Below are positions 1-8,651 of a DNA stretch of 41,264 bases, piece after piece. This DNA is from Xenococcus sp. MO_188.B8 (GTDB lineage: Bacteria; Cyanobacteriota; Cyanobacteriia; Cyanobacteriales; Xenococcaceae): positions 1 through 41,264 of the forward strand of contig JASJDR010000058.1 in assembly GCA_030065615.1 (NCBI GenBank), read 5' to 3'. The notes under the pieces are model-generated. The model saw nothing but the letters and a program-made list of their open reading frames with translations, had not been told where the DNA came from and did not search any database. Position numbers and translations under genes: made by a program. Within the stretch, counting starts at the first letter, position 1; each line of letters begins with the position of its first letter.

Positions 1-60
1 AAAATAAAATAGATAACTCTAGGCAGAAAAGCACTAAATTTAGAAAAGTCCCCCTCCCCG

Positions 61-143
61 CGCACCGCTCTCTTGGTCAGCGTTCCCTTGCGGAGGAAAC
101 CTCCGCGGGGTCTGACCGCTTTTACGGCGGTGTAACGGTGACT
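61..143. repeat. Nested palindromic interspersed repeat, copy 1
   Basis: This 83-bp unit recurs at 15341-15423 with one visible mismatch. It is a three-layer palindrome: CACCGC (63-68) pairs with GCGGTG (127-132), GGTCAG (75-80) with CTGACC (112-117), and GCGGAGG (90-96) with CCTCCGC (100-106) around an AAA loop. A diverged relative lies inside the tnpB relic near 30573-30634. The rest of 1-300 holds no gene that I can support. Confidence 0.9.
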
Positions 144-300
144 GTCCCTTAAAGGGTTCAAATCTTGCCTTCTACCAGACTTCATCGTTGATAATTTATC
201 GTTCCTACTTTAATTAACGGGATCGATACTTCTATTTAGTCAGCTTAGAGCTAATCGCAAAGCAATTTTCAAAACTACAGTTTTGTAATGTGGAGGCGGC

Positions 301-480
301 TTAGTTTGGCTTTAGCTGTTTTTCTTTTAATTGTTGATAAATTATCTTATCTTTCATTTTTTCTCTCTTGAGTTCCAATTTCAAGATTTCGACTTCCAAT
401 ATTCGTGACTTTATTTTATATGCAGCTATTAAATTATCAATCTCGGCTAATTGCTCTTCAATATTTTTTGGCTTAGACAT
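301..480 (-). CDS. Small coiled-coil hypothetical protein (59 aa)
   Basis: I translated this short frame by hand: an ATG at 480-478 followed by 58 further codons and a TAA at 303-301. The protein begins MSKPKNIEEQLAEIDNLI and is almost entirely charged and leucine/isoleucine-rich, with a heptad-like pattern of Leu, Ile and Val between Lys and Glu. A single helical coiled coil is the likely fold. There is no cysteine and no membrane segment. I do not recognise a family. The continuous amphipathic pattern argues that it is real; the lack of a strong ribosome-binding site (only a weak purine stretch upstream) argues for caution. Confidence 0.5.
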   Translation of the reverse strand: MSKPKNIEEQLAEIDNLIAAYKIKSRILEVEILKLELKREKMKDKIIYQQLKEKQLKPN

Positions 481-1132
481 TGTTTCTTGCAGGTCAAATT
501 AATTTATTTTTGTCATTAAAACTACTACTTAATGAGACATCGGAAGCAGCGGTGTATCAAACTATGCGATATAAACATCGAACTAGGCGATGCTTGTACC
601 CATAGCATTTGGGCATAAACGACCCTGCAGATTTGTACTTGCGCAACTCTAACCGAAGGGTCTTCGCTGAGGAACGTGAACCAAGAGAGGGGAAGCAACG
701 TTTGTCCGACTGAAAACATTGATTGAATAAGAAATTACAATTTAGTCAACTTGTCAAGTGATGTCAACAATTATTAATAAAAACCGGTAATTGTTACATA
801 ACTCAATAAAATTATCAGATTGAATATACTAGCAAATTAACTCTTATTTAAGCCTCTGTTAGAGGGGAAAAGGCTTTGAAATTCTTAATATCTTTGTAGT
901 TAACGCTAATATTTATGATAAAAATCTTCTGGCAACGAACAAATTATGAGAAGCTGTGTCAAGGAAAAAGTTCAAGATCTATGTAAAAGTATCAAGAGAA
1001 AAAAATTAAATAATTATAGAGAATTAAATTTTTATGACTTTGACCAATAAATCTTAATATTGACTTTAGATTTGTGGCGCTATTCTCTACACTGGATATA
1101 GAAATCGACTCCTTATCTAGGGAGGAATCAAT
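481..1132. other. Intergenic region, no supported gene
   Basis: A 64-codon minus-strand frame (719-525) exists, but it runs through a small hairpin near 645-665 and its translation (many Cys, Trp, Ser) does not look like a protein family. The rest is AT-rich. A loose promoter-like pair, TTGACT (1060-1065) and TATTCT (1081-1086) spaced by 15, precedes the gene at 1133. Confidence 0.5.
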
Positions 1133-1369
1133 ATGAATCCTTTACTATTACGTAAAGTCTGGACTGTCATCGGAAATACCCAGGCTTCTGCTCTTACGGA
1201 ATTAAGCGATCGCGAATTAGTCAAACAACTACTTTCTCAGCTAGCAATGCAACAATCTCTCAGTCAAGAAGAAAGTCATCTTTTAAATGTTTATTTACAC
1301 AGAAAAATGCCTTTAATTCGAGACCTAGCAGATGCCAATGGATTTACTTTCTCTAACTGCGCTTTTTAA
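1133..1369 (+). CDS. Small conserved-looking hypothetical protein (78 aa)
   Basis: The ATG at 1133 is preceded by a strong Shine-Dalgarno GGAGG about 8 bases upstream, which fixes the start. The protein starts MNPLLLRKVWTVIG and is helical, with a central stretch about ELSDRELVKQLLSQL followed by QEESHLLNVYLHRKMPLIRDLA. It has no membrane segment and no catalytic motif. Its composition and good initiation signal support a real gene, possibly a cyanobacterial small soluble protein of unknown role. It converges on ribF, with about 50 bases between the stop codons and no obvious terminator. Confidence 0.75.
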   Translation: MNPLLLRKVWTVIGNTQASALTELSDRELVKQLLSQLAMQQSLSQEESHLLNVYLHRKMPLIRDLADANGFTFSNCAF

Positions 1370-1421
1370 GTTTAAAACTTACTTGTGAACAGCAAGAGCA
1401 GGAAACAATGCCAAATGAGAA

Positions 1422-2372
1422 CTACAGTAAAAATTCTAAAGCTGCTTGACAATCTGAACTTATTTGTTGTTTTAAGGCGTCGAGAGAAGGGAATTTTTGT
1501 TCAGATCTGAGAAATTTTTGCAGACTAACCTTGAGAGTTTGATTGTATAAGTTACCTGACCAATTGAGAAGATGTACTTCTACCGTGGGACTGTTCCCAT
1601 CTACAGTAGGACGACAACCAATATTCATAACTCCTCGAACAGTATTATTTTCCCAGGAAACATTGACAGCATAAACTCCATAACAAGGCAAAAATTTATC
1701 AATGGGTAATTGCAGATTGGCAGTGGGAAACCCAATTTGTCTACCAAGTTGCTGTCCTGTGACTACTTTGCCAATTAGAGTGTAAGAGCGTCCTAACATC
1801 AAGTTAGCTTGTTCAATTGCTCCTAAGGTCAGAGCTTGACGGATTAAAGAACTACTAATGCGGATTGGCTGATCTTGATGATTATGGAATTTATGTAGAG
1901 AATTAATATTTACTGTAATACCAAAATTGGCTGCAATATTCTGTAAGTCTCTTGCTGTTCCTTTTCTTTGACAACCAAAACGAAAGTCTTCGCCCACACT
2001 AATTTGACGAGCTTGAAGTTGTTTAATTAGGATTTCTTCGACAAATTGTTGCGGATCTAGAGCCGCTAGTTTTTGATCAAATGGTAATAATACTAATTGT
2101 TTCAAGCCGAGACTTTCTAGATACTGAGCCTTTTCTTGAATGGGAGTGAGTAATTTAATCTGATTGCCCGTAAAAAATTCTTTAGGATGGGGAGAAAAAC
2201 TGACGACAGAAGGATATATGCTGTTATGGTTATAATTATCCTTAAAAGTAAGATTGCATTTCTGTAGTATTGGTTGCAATACGACTCTATGCCCTTGATG
2301 TATGCCGTCAAAATTGCCAAGGGCGATTGCAGTTGGTTTTTTTACTGTATCAGTTAAAGTTGTAATCCACAC
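1422..2372 (-). CDS. ribF: Bifunctional riboflavin kinase / FMN adenylyltransferase (FAD synthetase)
   Basis: The enzyme makes FMN from riboflavin and ATP, and then FAD from FMN and ATP, in the cytosol. The N-terminal nucleotidyltransferase domain shows the diagnostic GNFDGIHQGHR at residues 19-29 and the ISSSLIRQAL segment near 170-180. The C-terminal flavokinase domain follows, with GKVVTGQQLGRQIGFPTAN and LPCYGVYAV. The length (316 aa) is normal for the family. Translation begins at a GTG (2372-2370), because no in-frame ATG lies upstream before a stop. The gene is convergent with the small gene at 1133 and appears monocistronic. Nothing looks damaged, and I see no FMN riboswitch-like structure upstream. 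Confidence 0.95.
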   Translation of the reverse strand: MWITTLTDTVKKPTAIALGNFDGIHQGHRVVLQPILQKCNLTFKDNYNHNSIYPSVVSFSPHPKEFFTGNQIKLLTPIQEKAQYLESLGLKQLVLLPFDQKLAALDPQQFVEEILIKQLQARQISVGEDFRFGCQRKGTARDLQNIAANFGITVNINSLHKFHNHQDQPIRISSSLIRQALTLGAIEQANLMLGRSYTLIGKVVTGQQLGRQIGFPTANLQLPIDKFLPCYGVYAVNVSWENNTVRGVMNIGCRPTVDGNSPTVEVHLLNWSGNLYNQTLKVSLQKFLRSEQKFPSLDALKQQISSDCQAALEFLL

Positions 2373-2724
2373 GCTTTACATTTTGACATAATTCGTATCA
2401 TTTGGTGAAAAATCAAAATAACCTAGCACTTTTAGGTTAAAAATTTCTGCTTGTTCGGTGAGTTTAGGGTCAAGGAGACAAGTGAGAAGTTATTCTTACG
2501 AATCCTTAAGTTGAGACGAAAAAATTAGATGTTTATCTTGATAATTTTGCTCAAATCTAAAGTTATGCAAAGAAGTTTTACAAAATTGCCTTTTAGTGCG
2601 CCAAAATACTGTTGCTTTGAGAAAACTATTGTAAGTTGGAGAATAAGACCAAGCAAGGAATAGAAATCTTGGCGCTGTATTTATAGATTGGATCACCCCC
2701 TAAATTTTTTAAGAGGCGATTGTT
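2373..2724. other. Intergenic region between ribF and a small membrane-protein gene
   Basis: A 66-codon minus-strand frame (2696-2496) is present, but it has no family resemblance and no ribosome-binding site that I can point to. I treat it as chance. The region should carry the divergent promoters for ribF and the gene at 2725, but no clear boxes stand out. Confidence 0.4.
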
Positions 2725-2961
2725 ATGATTATCTCCTTACCTATTTTTCCCTTGTTAATGTTTATTACTGCTTTAGGGAGTATAATTTTATATCTGCGTA
2801 CAGCTAGCGATATTTTTGGGGTCTTATCTGTCGTCATGGCAATTTCTTGTTTAATTTGGGGCTTGGTAGTTGCCCATTGGTCAATTCATTTGTTAGCACT
2901 TGCAGCATTATTATTTATCAAAAAACCCCAGAGAATTCTAAGTTGGGTTTCTCGACTGTAA
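2725..2961 (+). CDS. Small two- to three-helix membrane protein (78 aa)
   Basis: The ATG at 2725 follows AGAGG with suitable spacing. The protein is hydrophobic almost throughout: helix 1 about residues 3-22, helix 2 about 30-50 (FGVLSVVMAISCLIWGLVVAH) and a third hydrophobic stretch about 52-64 before the basic end KKPQRILSWVSRL. The positive C-terminus suggests a cytosolic tail. I recognise no family; small membrane proteins of this type are common in cyanobacteria. It stands alone between ribF and an oppositely oriented gene. Confidence 0.7.
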   Translation: MIISLPIFPLLMFITALGSIILYLRTASDIFGVLSVVMAISCLIWGLVVAHWSIHLLALAALLFIKKPQRILSWVSRL

Positions 2962-3196
2962 GTTTTTAGTATTGCCACGATTACATTTTCAATTATTAGT
3001 CCCTAAATCTATTAAGTATAGGTAGAAAATGTTTAAATAATTTTTTTGTCCCCACTGAGTAGCTGGATCTCTACTATTGTTAAAGCTACTAAAAAGCAAT
3101 CGCTCCATTAACTACTGGCGATTACATTACTCGGTAATAATGATGGCAAACAATTATCAAACAGTAAAGTAGGCAGAACATAAGTTATTTTAAAAA

Positions 3197-3508
3197 CTAT
3201 ATTATCTGGTTGAAATTAAGCCATCCAACAATGTGATCGCCGTTTTTGAAAACTAAAGAGTTAGCCAAACCTAGATAATGAGATGAATGTACCAAGAGCT
3301 CAGCAAATTCTTGCCATTCTTGCTTGTTCATGTTCAAATCTTGAGCACAAGCAGCAAAATCTAGGCACAATACGGTAGAACGACCGTTAAGTTCACGAAA
3401 CACTCGGCATTCTGGGGAAATAATAGGAGTTAGATCGCGAAAACGCTTAATTGCCTCCATTTCTAAATCAATACTAGTACAGTTGAATGGTGAGTTTTTG
3501 GATGCCAT
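3197..3508 (-). CDS. Hypothetical soluble protein (103 aa)
   Basis: The start at 3508 is preceded by GAGGG, a reasonable ribosome-binding site. The protein is soluble, with three cysteines (at ISPECRVF, VLCLDF and CAQDL) and a regular alternation of helix and strand: EMEAIKRFRDL, then FRELNGRSTVLCLDFA, then KQEWQEFAELLVHSS, then LVFKNGDHIVGWLNF. I do not recognise the family. The balanced composition and good initiation signal support a real gene. It is divergent from the M16 peptidase gene across about 240 bases. Confidence 0.65.
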   Translation of the reverse strand: MASKNSPFNCTSIDLEMEAIKRFRDLTPIISPECRVFRELNGRSTVLCLDFAACAQDLNMNKQEWQEFAELLVHSSHYLGLANSLVFKNGDHIVGWLNFNQII

Positions 3509-3744
3509 AATAATTGCCCTCGACCTAGAAACACATACCCATATCTTTATTGTATGTAGTTGTCAATTACTTTTGAGATCGTAGAAATATCTCTTGATAT
3601 TGAGATTTTTTTGGTACTAGAGAGCCTATTTACAATACAGTCCCCGGATGAGGAAAAAGAGTTGCTATTGTGTCAGGATAAAAGAAAGGCAAGATAAATA
3701 GAGTATTTCATAATCAACTAATTAGTATTTCTGCAAATCAACCA

Positions 3745-5034
3745 ATGACATCAACCATAGTAAATAAAAGTAAACTCAATACCCCGATTATTCGCCAACT
3801 TCCTAATGGTTTAACTATTATCGCTGAGCAAATGCCTGTAGAAGCAGTTAACCTCAATGTTTGGTTAAATGTTGGTTCAACTAAAGAGTCTGATGCAATT
3901 AACGGGATGGCTCATTTTCTGGAGCATATGGTATTTAAAGGCACACCAAACCTCAATATAGGGGAATTTGAGCAATTAATCGAGGAAAGAGGCGCAGTAA
4001 CTAATGCTGCTACTAGTCAAGATTACACCCATTACTACATCACTACTGCCCCCAAAGATTTTGCTCAACTTGCACCATTACAACTAGACGTAGTGCTTAA
4101 TCCTAGTTTAGAGAATGAGGCGTTTGCAAGGGAAAAACTAGTGGTTTTAGAAGAAATTCGGCGTTCTGAAGATAATCCTCGTCGTCGTACTTTCTATCAA
4201 GCGATGGAAACCTGTTTTGAAAATTTACCCTATCGTCGTCGTGTTTTGGGTCCTGCTGAGGTAATTGCCAATCTGCGATCGCAGCAAATGAGGGATTTTC
4301 ACTCCCATTGGTATCAACCACCCTCCATGACAGCTGCAGTCGTTGGTAATTTACCAGTAGAAGAGTTGATTGACATTGTGACCACAGGATTTGAGCAACA
4401 TTATCAAGGGAATTCTCGGAGCGAACAATTCTCGGCACAATCTTTACCCGCTCCCGAAACAGCCTTTAGTACAATTGTTCGTCAAGAATCTACTGATAGC
4501 AAGTTACAACAAGCACGCATGGTAATGATGTGGCGAGTACCAGGAATGATTGAGCTTGACCAAACCTATACTTTAGATATCTTGGCTGTAATTTTGGGAC
4601 AAGGGAAAGTATCCCGATTATTTAGAGAACTTCGTGAAGAAAGGGGATTAGTCACCCAAGTCGGAGTTAGTAATATGACTCAAACTCAACAGGGAGTATT
4701 TTATATCTCTGCCCAGCTACCGACAGAAAATATTACAGAAGTCGAAAAAGCGATCGCGGATCAGATTTATACACTGCAAACCGAACCCATTGCCGAAAAA
4801 GATATTGCGAGAATTCGTACTCAAGTCGCCAATCGCTTTATTTTTGCTAACGAACGTCCTAGCGATCGCGCTAACCTTTACGGTTATTATTATTCCCAAC
4901 TACAAGATTTAGCCCCCGCATTAAAGTATCCTCAATACATTCAAGCGATCAACGCCCAAACTCTGCAAACAGCAGCTCAAAAATACCTTAATCCCAATGC
5001 TTATGGGATTGTTATCATGAAGCCGGAAAACTAA
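3745..5034 (+). CDS. M16 family zinc metallopeptidase (processing peptidase-like)
   Basis: This is an inverzincin. The motif HFLEH at residues 57-61 supplies two zinc-binding histidines and the catalytic glutamate, and VVLEEIRRSEDNP near 133-145 supplies the distal zinc-ligand glutamate. A second M16 half follows, with the typical RLFRELREERGL segment near 295-306. The length (429 aa) matches single-unit bacterial M16 peptidases related to mitochondrial processing peptidase beta. These enzymes work as clamshell dimers, often with an inactive partner encoded next door; no partner gene is adjacent here. There is no clear signal peptide, so the protein is probably cytosolic. The gene is directly followed, after 18 bases, by a methyltransferase relic. 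Confidence 0.93.
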   Translation: MTSTIVNKSKLNTPIIRQLPNGLTIIAEQMPVEAVNLNVWLNVGSTKESDAINGMAHFLEHMVFKGTPNLNIGEFEQLIEERGAVTNAATSQDYTHYYITTAPKDFAQLAPLQLDVVLNPSLENEAFAREKLVVLEEIRRSEDNPRRRTFYQAMETCFENLPYRRRVLGPAEVIANLRSQQMRDFHSHWYQPPSMTAAVVGNLPVEELIDIVTTGFEQHYQGNSRSEQFSAQSLPAPETAFSTIVRQESTDSKLQQARMVMMWRVPGMIELDQTYTLDILAVILGQGKVSRLFRELREERGLVTQVGVSNMTQTQQGVFYISAQLPTENITEVEKAIADQIYTLQTEPIAEKDIARIRTQVANRFIFANERPSDRANLYGYYYSQLQDLAPALKYPQYIQAINAQTLQTAAQKYLNPNAYGIVIMKPEN

Positions 5035-5052
5035 GTTACTAGAAATACCTAA

Positions 5053-5436
5053 ATTTACAGTGGCCTCTACCAAAGTGAGAATGATGCCATTGCTGCTGCG
5101 AGTCAGCGCACGGTGGAACAAATGGCATCTTTGCTGGAACTTAACAAAAATATGGTTCTGTTAGATATTGGTTCAGGCTATGGCGGCTCGGCAGGTTATC
5201 TAGCTAAAACCGCCGGCTGTCGCGTCACCTGCTTAAATTTAAGCGTGGTACAAAATCAACGCAATCAGACGTTAAATCAAGATCAGGGTTTGGCTGAATT
5301 AATTGAAGTTGTTGATGGTAACTTTGAGGATATTCCAGCTGAAGCTAACATTTATGATGTGGTTTGGTCGCAAGATGCGATTTTGCATAGCTGCGATCGC
5401 ATCAAAGTATTAGCGGAAGTTACTGACAAATTTTAG
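5053..5436 (+). pseudogene. Relic of sarcosine/dimethylglycine N-methyltransferase (glycine betaine synthesis)
   Basis: The frame opens directly after a TAA at 5050-5052 and reads 127 codons to a TAG at 5436. It contains a SAM-binding methyltransferase core: IYSGLYQSENDAIAAAS, then RTVEQMASLLEL, motif I LLDIGSGYGGSAGYLA, LIEVVDGNFEDIP and VVWSQDAILHSCDR. This order is what I know from cyanobacterial and halophile sarcosine/dimethylglycine methyltransferases, which make the osmolyte glycine betaine. The family is about 270-280 aa. Here the N-terminus and everything after the VLAEV helix are gone, including the acceptor-substrate region. The only candidate start is an internal GTG at 5113. It is almost certainly non-functional. 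Confidence 0.85.
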
Positions 5437-5524
5437 TTTTATTTTAGGGATATTGGTCATTAACATTGATTTCTCCTGCTCGACCTTAATCTGCACGCCG
5501 AGGTTTTTGGTAGGTTTACGGCGA

Positions 5525-5549
5525 TCTCGCAGCGCCTCGCTTTGCGAGA
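5525..5549. repeat. Short GC-rich hairpin
   Basis: TCTCGCA (5525-5531) pairs with TGCGAGA (5543-5549) around an 11-base loop, in otherwise AT-rich DNA. It lies between the methyltransferase relic and the carbonic anhydrase-like gene. There is no T-run, so a terminator is unlikely. It resembles the other dispersed GC-rich palindromes in this window. Confidence 0.6.
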
Positions 5550-5603
5550 CCGCGTTATTTTCTACAATTAAAGTCATTAATATCAATGCTGTCTATCTCA
5601 ATA

Positions 5604-6614
5604 TCATTTCAATTTAAATGAGTTGAGATGTTCTTGCAGTCCAGGAATATCACTATCAACAACGAAAAACTCTTGAGGATAAATCCAGGTGGTATCTATC
5701 GGCCCATGAATTTGGATTCCGGTCATGACGGCATATTTGAAGACTGACCTATCTACATTACTGAGCAGATTTTGTAGTTCTTTAGCAAGAATTTGAGATG
5801 CTAGTTTGGTGATCTCCACTAGGTTCGGTTTATCTCCATAGTTAATGCTGGAAAGAATTTTTTGACGTATGATGCTTTGTTCGAGATCTTGCATATCCAT
5901 TTCAAGCTTGAGCCGACCAGACATCAGTTCTTTGGCGATCACCTCTAAGGAACCGCAAGCATGAGAAACTTTACTCACGCCATAGCGGTAAACTTTGCCC
6001 ACTTCCCCATCTTTAGAAATGGCAATGTGAGGCATAGCGTAATAGGCAAACCGCCGTTGGTTATCCATGATTGGCACATGGTCGGCAGCGGCAGCAAAAG
6101 CTGTTTTGCCCATCATCACAAAGCCGGCAAGGCTTGAGCAATTGAATGATTTACCCCATTGCCGGATTATGTCAATCAAAAATGGCTTGGTAATTTCATC
6201 TCGACAGAGAGTGGTCATCGCCATCGTATTTTTGTTGTTAAATCCGTAATCCCCTAACGCCTCATAAGTGATTTGCATATAGGCAGGCATGGGAAGCGCA
6301 CCGGGGAAGAGATTCTGGAGGGTTTCGTAAAAGATAGGATTTGACTCCGGTTTATAAGGATCAAGAACAATCTTTTCTTTTTCCTCTGAAGTTCCTGTTA
6401 AATATTTAGATTTCATTTCAATTTCATCTTGCGGGGTTATAAGCGAGGATTGCTCTACTTCGTGTCTATCTATTACCTCCAAGGGACGAATATCTGTTTT
6501 TATTTCTTCCTTTAGCTCAGATAGTGTTTTTATTTGCTGTTGGTAAACGGGAAGCTGGTTAAGTGGAAGATCGTTAAGCTCCTCTGAAAGTGTTTTTATT
6601 TGTTTATTGAGCAC
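5604..6614 (-). CDS. LCIB-like (theta-type) carbonic anhydrase family protein
   Basis: The C-terminal two thirds match the LCIB_C_CA family, beta-fold carbonic anhydrases related to algal LCIB/LCIC: FPGALPMPAYMQITYEALGDYGF near 103-125, CRDEIT at 137-142, SFNCSSLAGFVMMGKTAF, MPHIAISKDGEVGKV near 194-208, HACGSL at 218-223, and TGIQIHGP near the end. The probable zinc ligands are Cys137, His196 and Cys220, with Asp139/Arg138 as the catalytic pair by analogy. The N-terminal 80 residues are charged and probably coiled-coil, with a repeated QIKTLSE (5-11 and 27-33). The family interconverts CO2 and bicarbonate; activity here is inferred. The gene stands alone with an AT-rich 600-bp upstream region. 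The only other plausible start is an internal ATG around residue 67. Confidence 0.85.
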   Translation of the reverse strand: MLNKQIKTLSEELNDLPLNQLPVYQQQIKTLSELKEEIKTDIRPLEVIDRHEVEQSSLITPQDEIEMKSKYLTGTSEEKEKIVLDPYKPESNPIFYETLQNLFPGALPMPAYMQITYEALGDYGFNNKNTMAMTTLCRDEITKPFLIDIIRQWGKSFNCSSLAGFVMMGKTAFAAAADHVPIMDNQRRFAYYAMPHIAISKDGEVGKVYRYGVSKVSHACGSLEVIAKELMSGRLKLEMDMQDLEQSIIRQKILSSINYGDKPNLVEITKLASQILAKELQNLLSNVDRSVFKYAVMTGIQIHGPIDTTWIYPQEFFVVDSDIPGLQEHLNSFKLK

Positions 6615-7208
6615 CGAGTTTTAGGGAGATTTATGTAAATTTTTGTCAAGCTTAGCATAAATAAAAAAGTAACAAAATACGTACAAACACTGTCATAATC
6701 TTTATGTCTTATTTGTAGCAATAAATACACTTTTAAAAGTGAATACATAAGTTTATATGCATCAAAACATATAAATATCCAAGGTCAAAACCACTAATTG
6801 TTGTGTTAAAGTAATTTTTTATAACTATAGAAAAATAATTAATATTAGAATTATTTGGTAGATATTTTATAGATCAATATCTAGACTGAATCAAAAATTT
6901 TTCGGTAAATTTAATTTTTATAGTATTGTTTGTTTTTGGCGTAGTTATGGCAATCACCGATAGTTAGTAGAGCGCTCGCATCTTGAGATATGTTAAGGAA
7001 TAGCGATCGCAATATCTCTCCTCAAATTCGGCATCTGGATCGCTGGCAATGGCGATATCCTTTAGAACTCAGTACAGAATCTGAGTTAGAGTAGTAGCTT
7101 ACTTGTTTCAATCTGATTTAGTATTACCCATAACTCCACGAATAGGTAATTCGATTCTGATGCCGATCATTTCGCTATCGGCATTAAAAATAGCTGTATC
7201 ATTTTGAT
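6615..7208. other. AT-rich intergenic region with a possible gene tail
   Basis: No complete gene is visible. A HIP1 octamer lies near 7003. On the minus strand, about 7205-7102, an open stretch reads NDTAIFNADSEMIGIRIEL and ends in TKSD before a TGA. It looks like the C-terminal end of some protein but has no start and no recognisable family, so it may be a relic. Promoter elements for the LCIB-like gene should lie at 6615-6800 but are not obvious. Confidence 0.35.
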
Positions 7209-8189
7209 TTAGCAAAGATTCTTAAAATATTTGGCAAAAGTTTTCCCGCCGTTAGACACCAATTTCCAACCTGCTTTAATTGGATCAAAATTACGATCAA
7301 AAACAGTTTGTTTATCGTAAAAAATATCATATGAATATCCTGGGAATAACTTAGCTCCTCTCAGATCAGCAGCGACAAAAGAAGCCTTCCTTAAATTAGC
7401 ACCTCTCAAATCTGCTTCTTGTAAGTTGGCTCCCTGAAAATTAGCTCTTTCTAAATTGCTTCTGCTTAAGTTAGATTCAATTAAACAAGCCTGCTGGAAA
7501 TTGACATGAGATAAATTTGCTAACTCAAGATCAGCCAAAGTCAGATTTACGCCAACTAAACTAGATCCACTGAGATTACTATTATTTAAGTTAGCTTGTC
7601 TTAAAAGAGAACCATCTAGTACAACTTTTTTCAATCTCACCCCATTTAAAGGAACTTGACTTAGTTTGGAGTCTCTAAAGTCAGTTTCTCCATTTATGTA
7701 ACCTTTAATGAGTTTGTAGGGACTAGCAAAAGATAAATTGCGAATAATATAAATATTGAATAGATGTTGGAGAAAGAAATTAATAGTTGTTGTTTTGATA
7801 TAACCTTGTTCAATCGCGAGTTCATGAAGTCGAGCTCCAGAATTGGTTTGTTTCTGTTTCTGCTTTAAAATTAGAAGTTGCTCTTTATCTAGCAATCCTG
7901 CAGCGAATAAATAAAATGATAAAGGTCTGGTGAGTTTTTTACTAAGTAGATTTGGCCATTTCTCTACAAAAAAATCAGCAGTTTTTTGCTTAATCCAACC
8001 ATGGTAAGCCAAAATTTCGCCAATTTTATTATCAGATTGTTTTTGTTCCTCTAAAGCAGTTTCTATCTGAAAAATAGAAACTAATCCAGCTTCAAGCAAA
8101 AGTTCACCCAAAGGTTTTTCTGATTGTGAATTAACCAAATTATTAGGAGAATATTGTCGATATTTTGGGTCAGAAGAACATATAACCAT
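7209..8189 (-). CDS. Tandem MshEN/GspE_N-like domain protein with C-terminal pentapeptide repeats
   Basis: Residues about 25-145 contain four copies of a helix-turn-helix half-motif: PLGELLLEAGLVSIFQIETA, KIGEILAYHGWIKQKTADFF, PLSFYLFAAGLLDKEQLLIL and RLHELAIEQGYIKTTTINFF. This spacing resembles the N-terminal domain of type II secretion/type IV pilus ATPases (MshEN), where RLG-type motifs bind c-di-GMP. Here the first arginine is mostly lost. Residues about 170-300 are A(N/D)LXX pentapeptide repeats forming a right-handed beta-helix, for example LEQA/LRGANLRKA units. There is no ATPase domain, so it is not a secretion motor. It is divergent from a paralogue at 8652. A scaffold or sensor role is inferred. 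Confidence 0.75.
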   Translation of the reverse strand: MVICSSDPKYRQYSPNNLVNSQSEKPLGELLLEAGLVSIFQIETALEEQKQSDNKIGEILAYHGWIKQKTADFFVEKWPNLLSKKLTRPLSFYLFAAGLLDKEQLLILKQKQKQTNSGARLHELAIEQGYIKTTTINFFLQHLFNIYIIRNLSFASPYKLIKGYINGETDFRDSKLSQVPLNGVRLKKVVLDGSLLRQANLNNSNLSGSSLVGVNLTLADLELANLSHVNFQQACLIESNLSRSNLERANFQGANLQEADLRGANLRKASFVAADLRGAKLFPGYSYDIFYDKQTVFDRNFDPIKAGWKLVSNGGKTFAKYFKNLC

Positions 8190-8651
8190 GATTCAAATAA
8201 AATCTTAAGAGAAGTAATACAATTGCCAACTACACTTGAATTAGTTCTATTATAACAATCAATATCTATATAAAAATTAGTGTTTATACTAAGACTAGAT
8301 TCCCCAGCCATTGAGCCAATAAAATTATTACCTATATTATTAGCTATGATTCATCAATCAATTATCATAACTTTATGATTTTAGGATGATTCTTGACCTA
8401 AACAGCAAAAAATAATATTTTCCATTAAATAATCACATTTATTCCTCAACTTATAGTTTAAGTGTAAATACAGAAACAGGTGAAATAATCCATCTGCTCT
8501 TTTTTACTAATTTTATGTTTTTATCAAAAAAAACATCGAAAATATATCTACTACAAATTAATTAATGATATTATATAAAATAAGTAAAATTATAATTAAT
8601 TGTAACTTTTTGTAAATCACTTCAAGCACTTATTGAGTAATAAAAAATTTT
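8190..8651. other. Divergent promoter region between two MshEN-like paralogues
   Basis: 462 bases, strongly AT-rich, with runs of A and T and no supportable gene. A 76-codon minus-strand frame overlapping the 7209 gene is a shadow. Both flanking genes start outward from here, so shared or back-to-back promoters are expected, although I cannot identify the boxes. Confidence 0.5.

Noticed and set aside
153..178. tRNA-like 3' end (GGGTTCAAATC...CTACCA)
   Set aside because: Only three T-stem pairs form, two of them G-U, and no acceptor 5' strand or anticodon arm can be found upstream.
525..719. 64-codon minus-strand frame
   Set aside because: No ribosome-binding site, odd composition, and it runs through a small hairpin; no family resemblance.
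2496..2696. 66-codon minus-strand frame upstream of ribF
   Set aside because: No start signal and no recognisable protein pattern.
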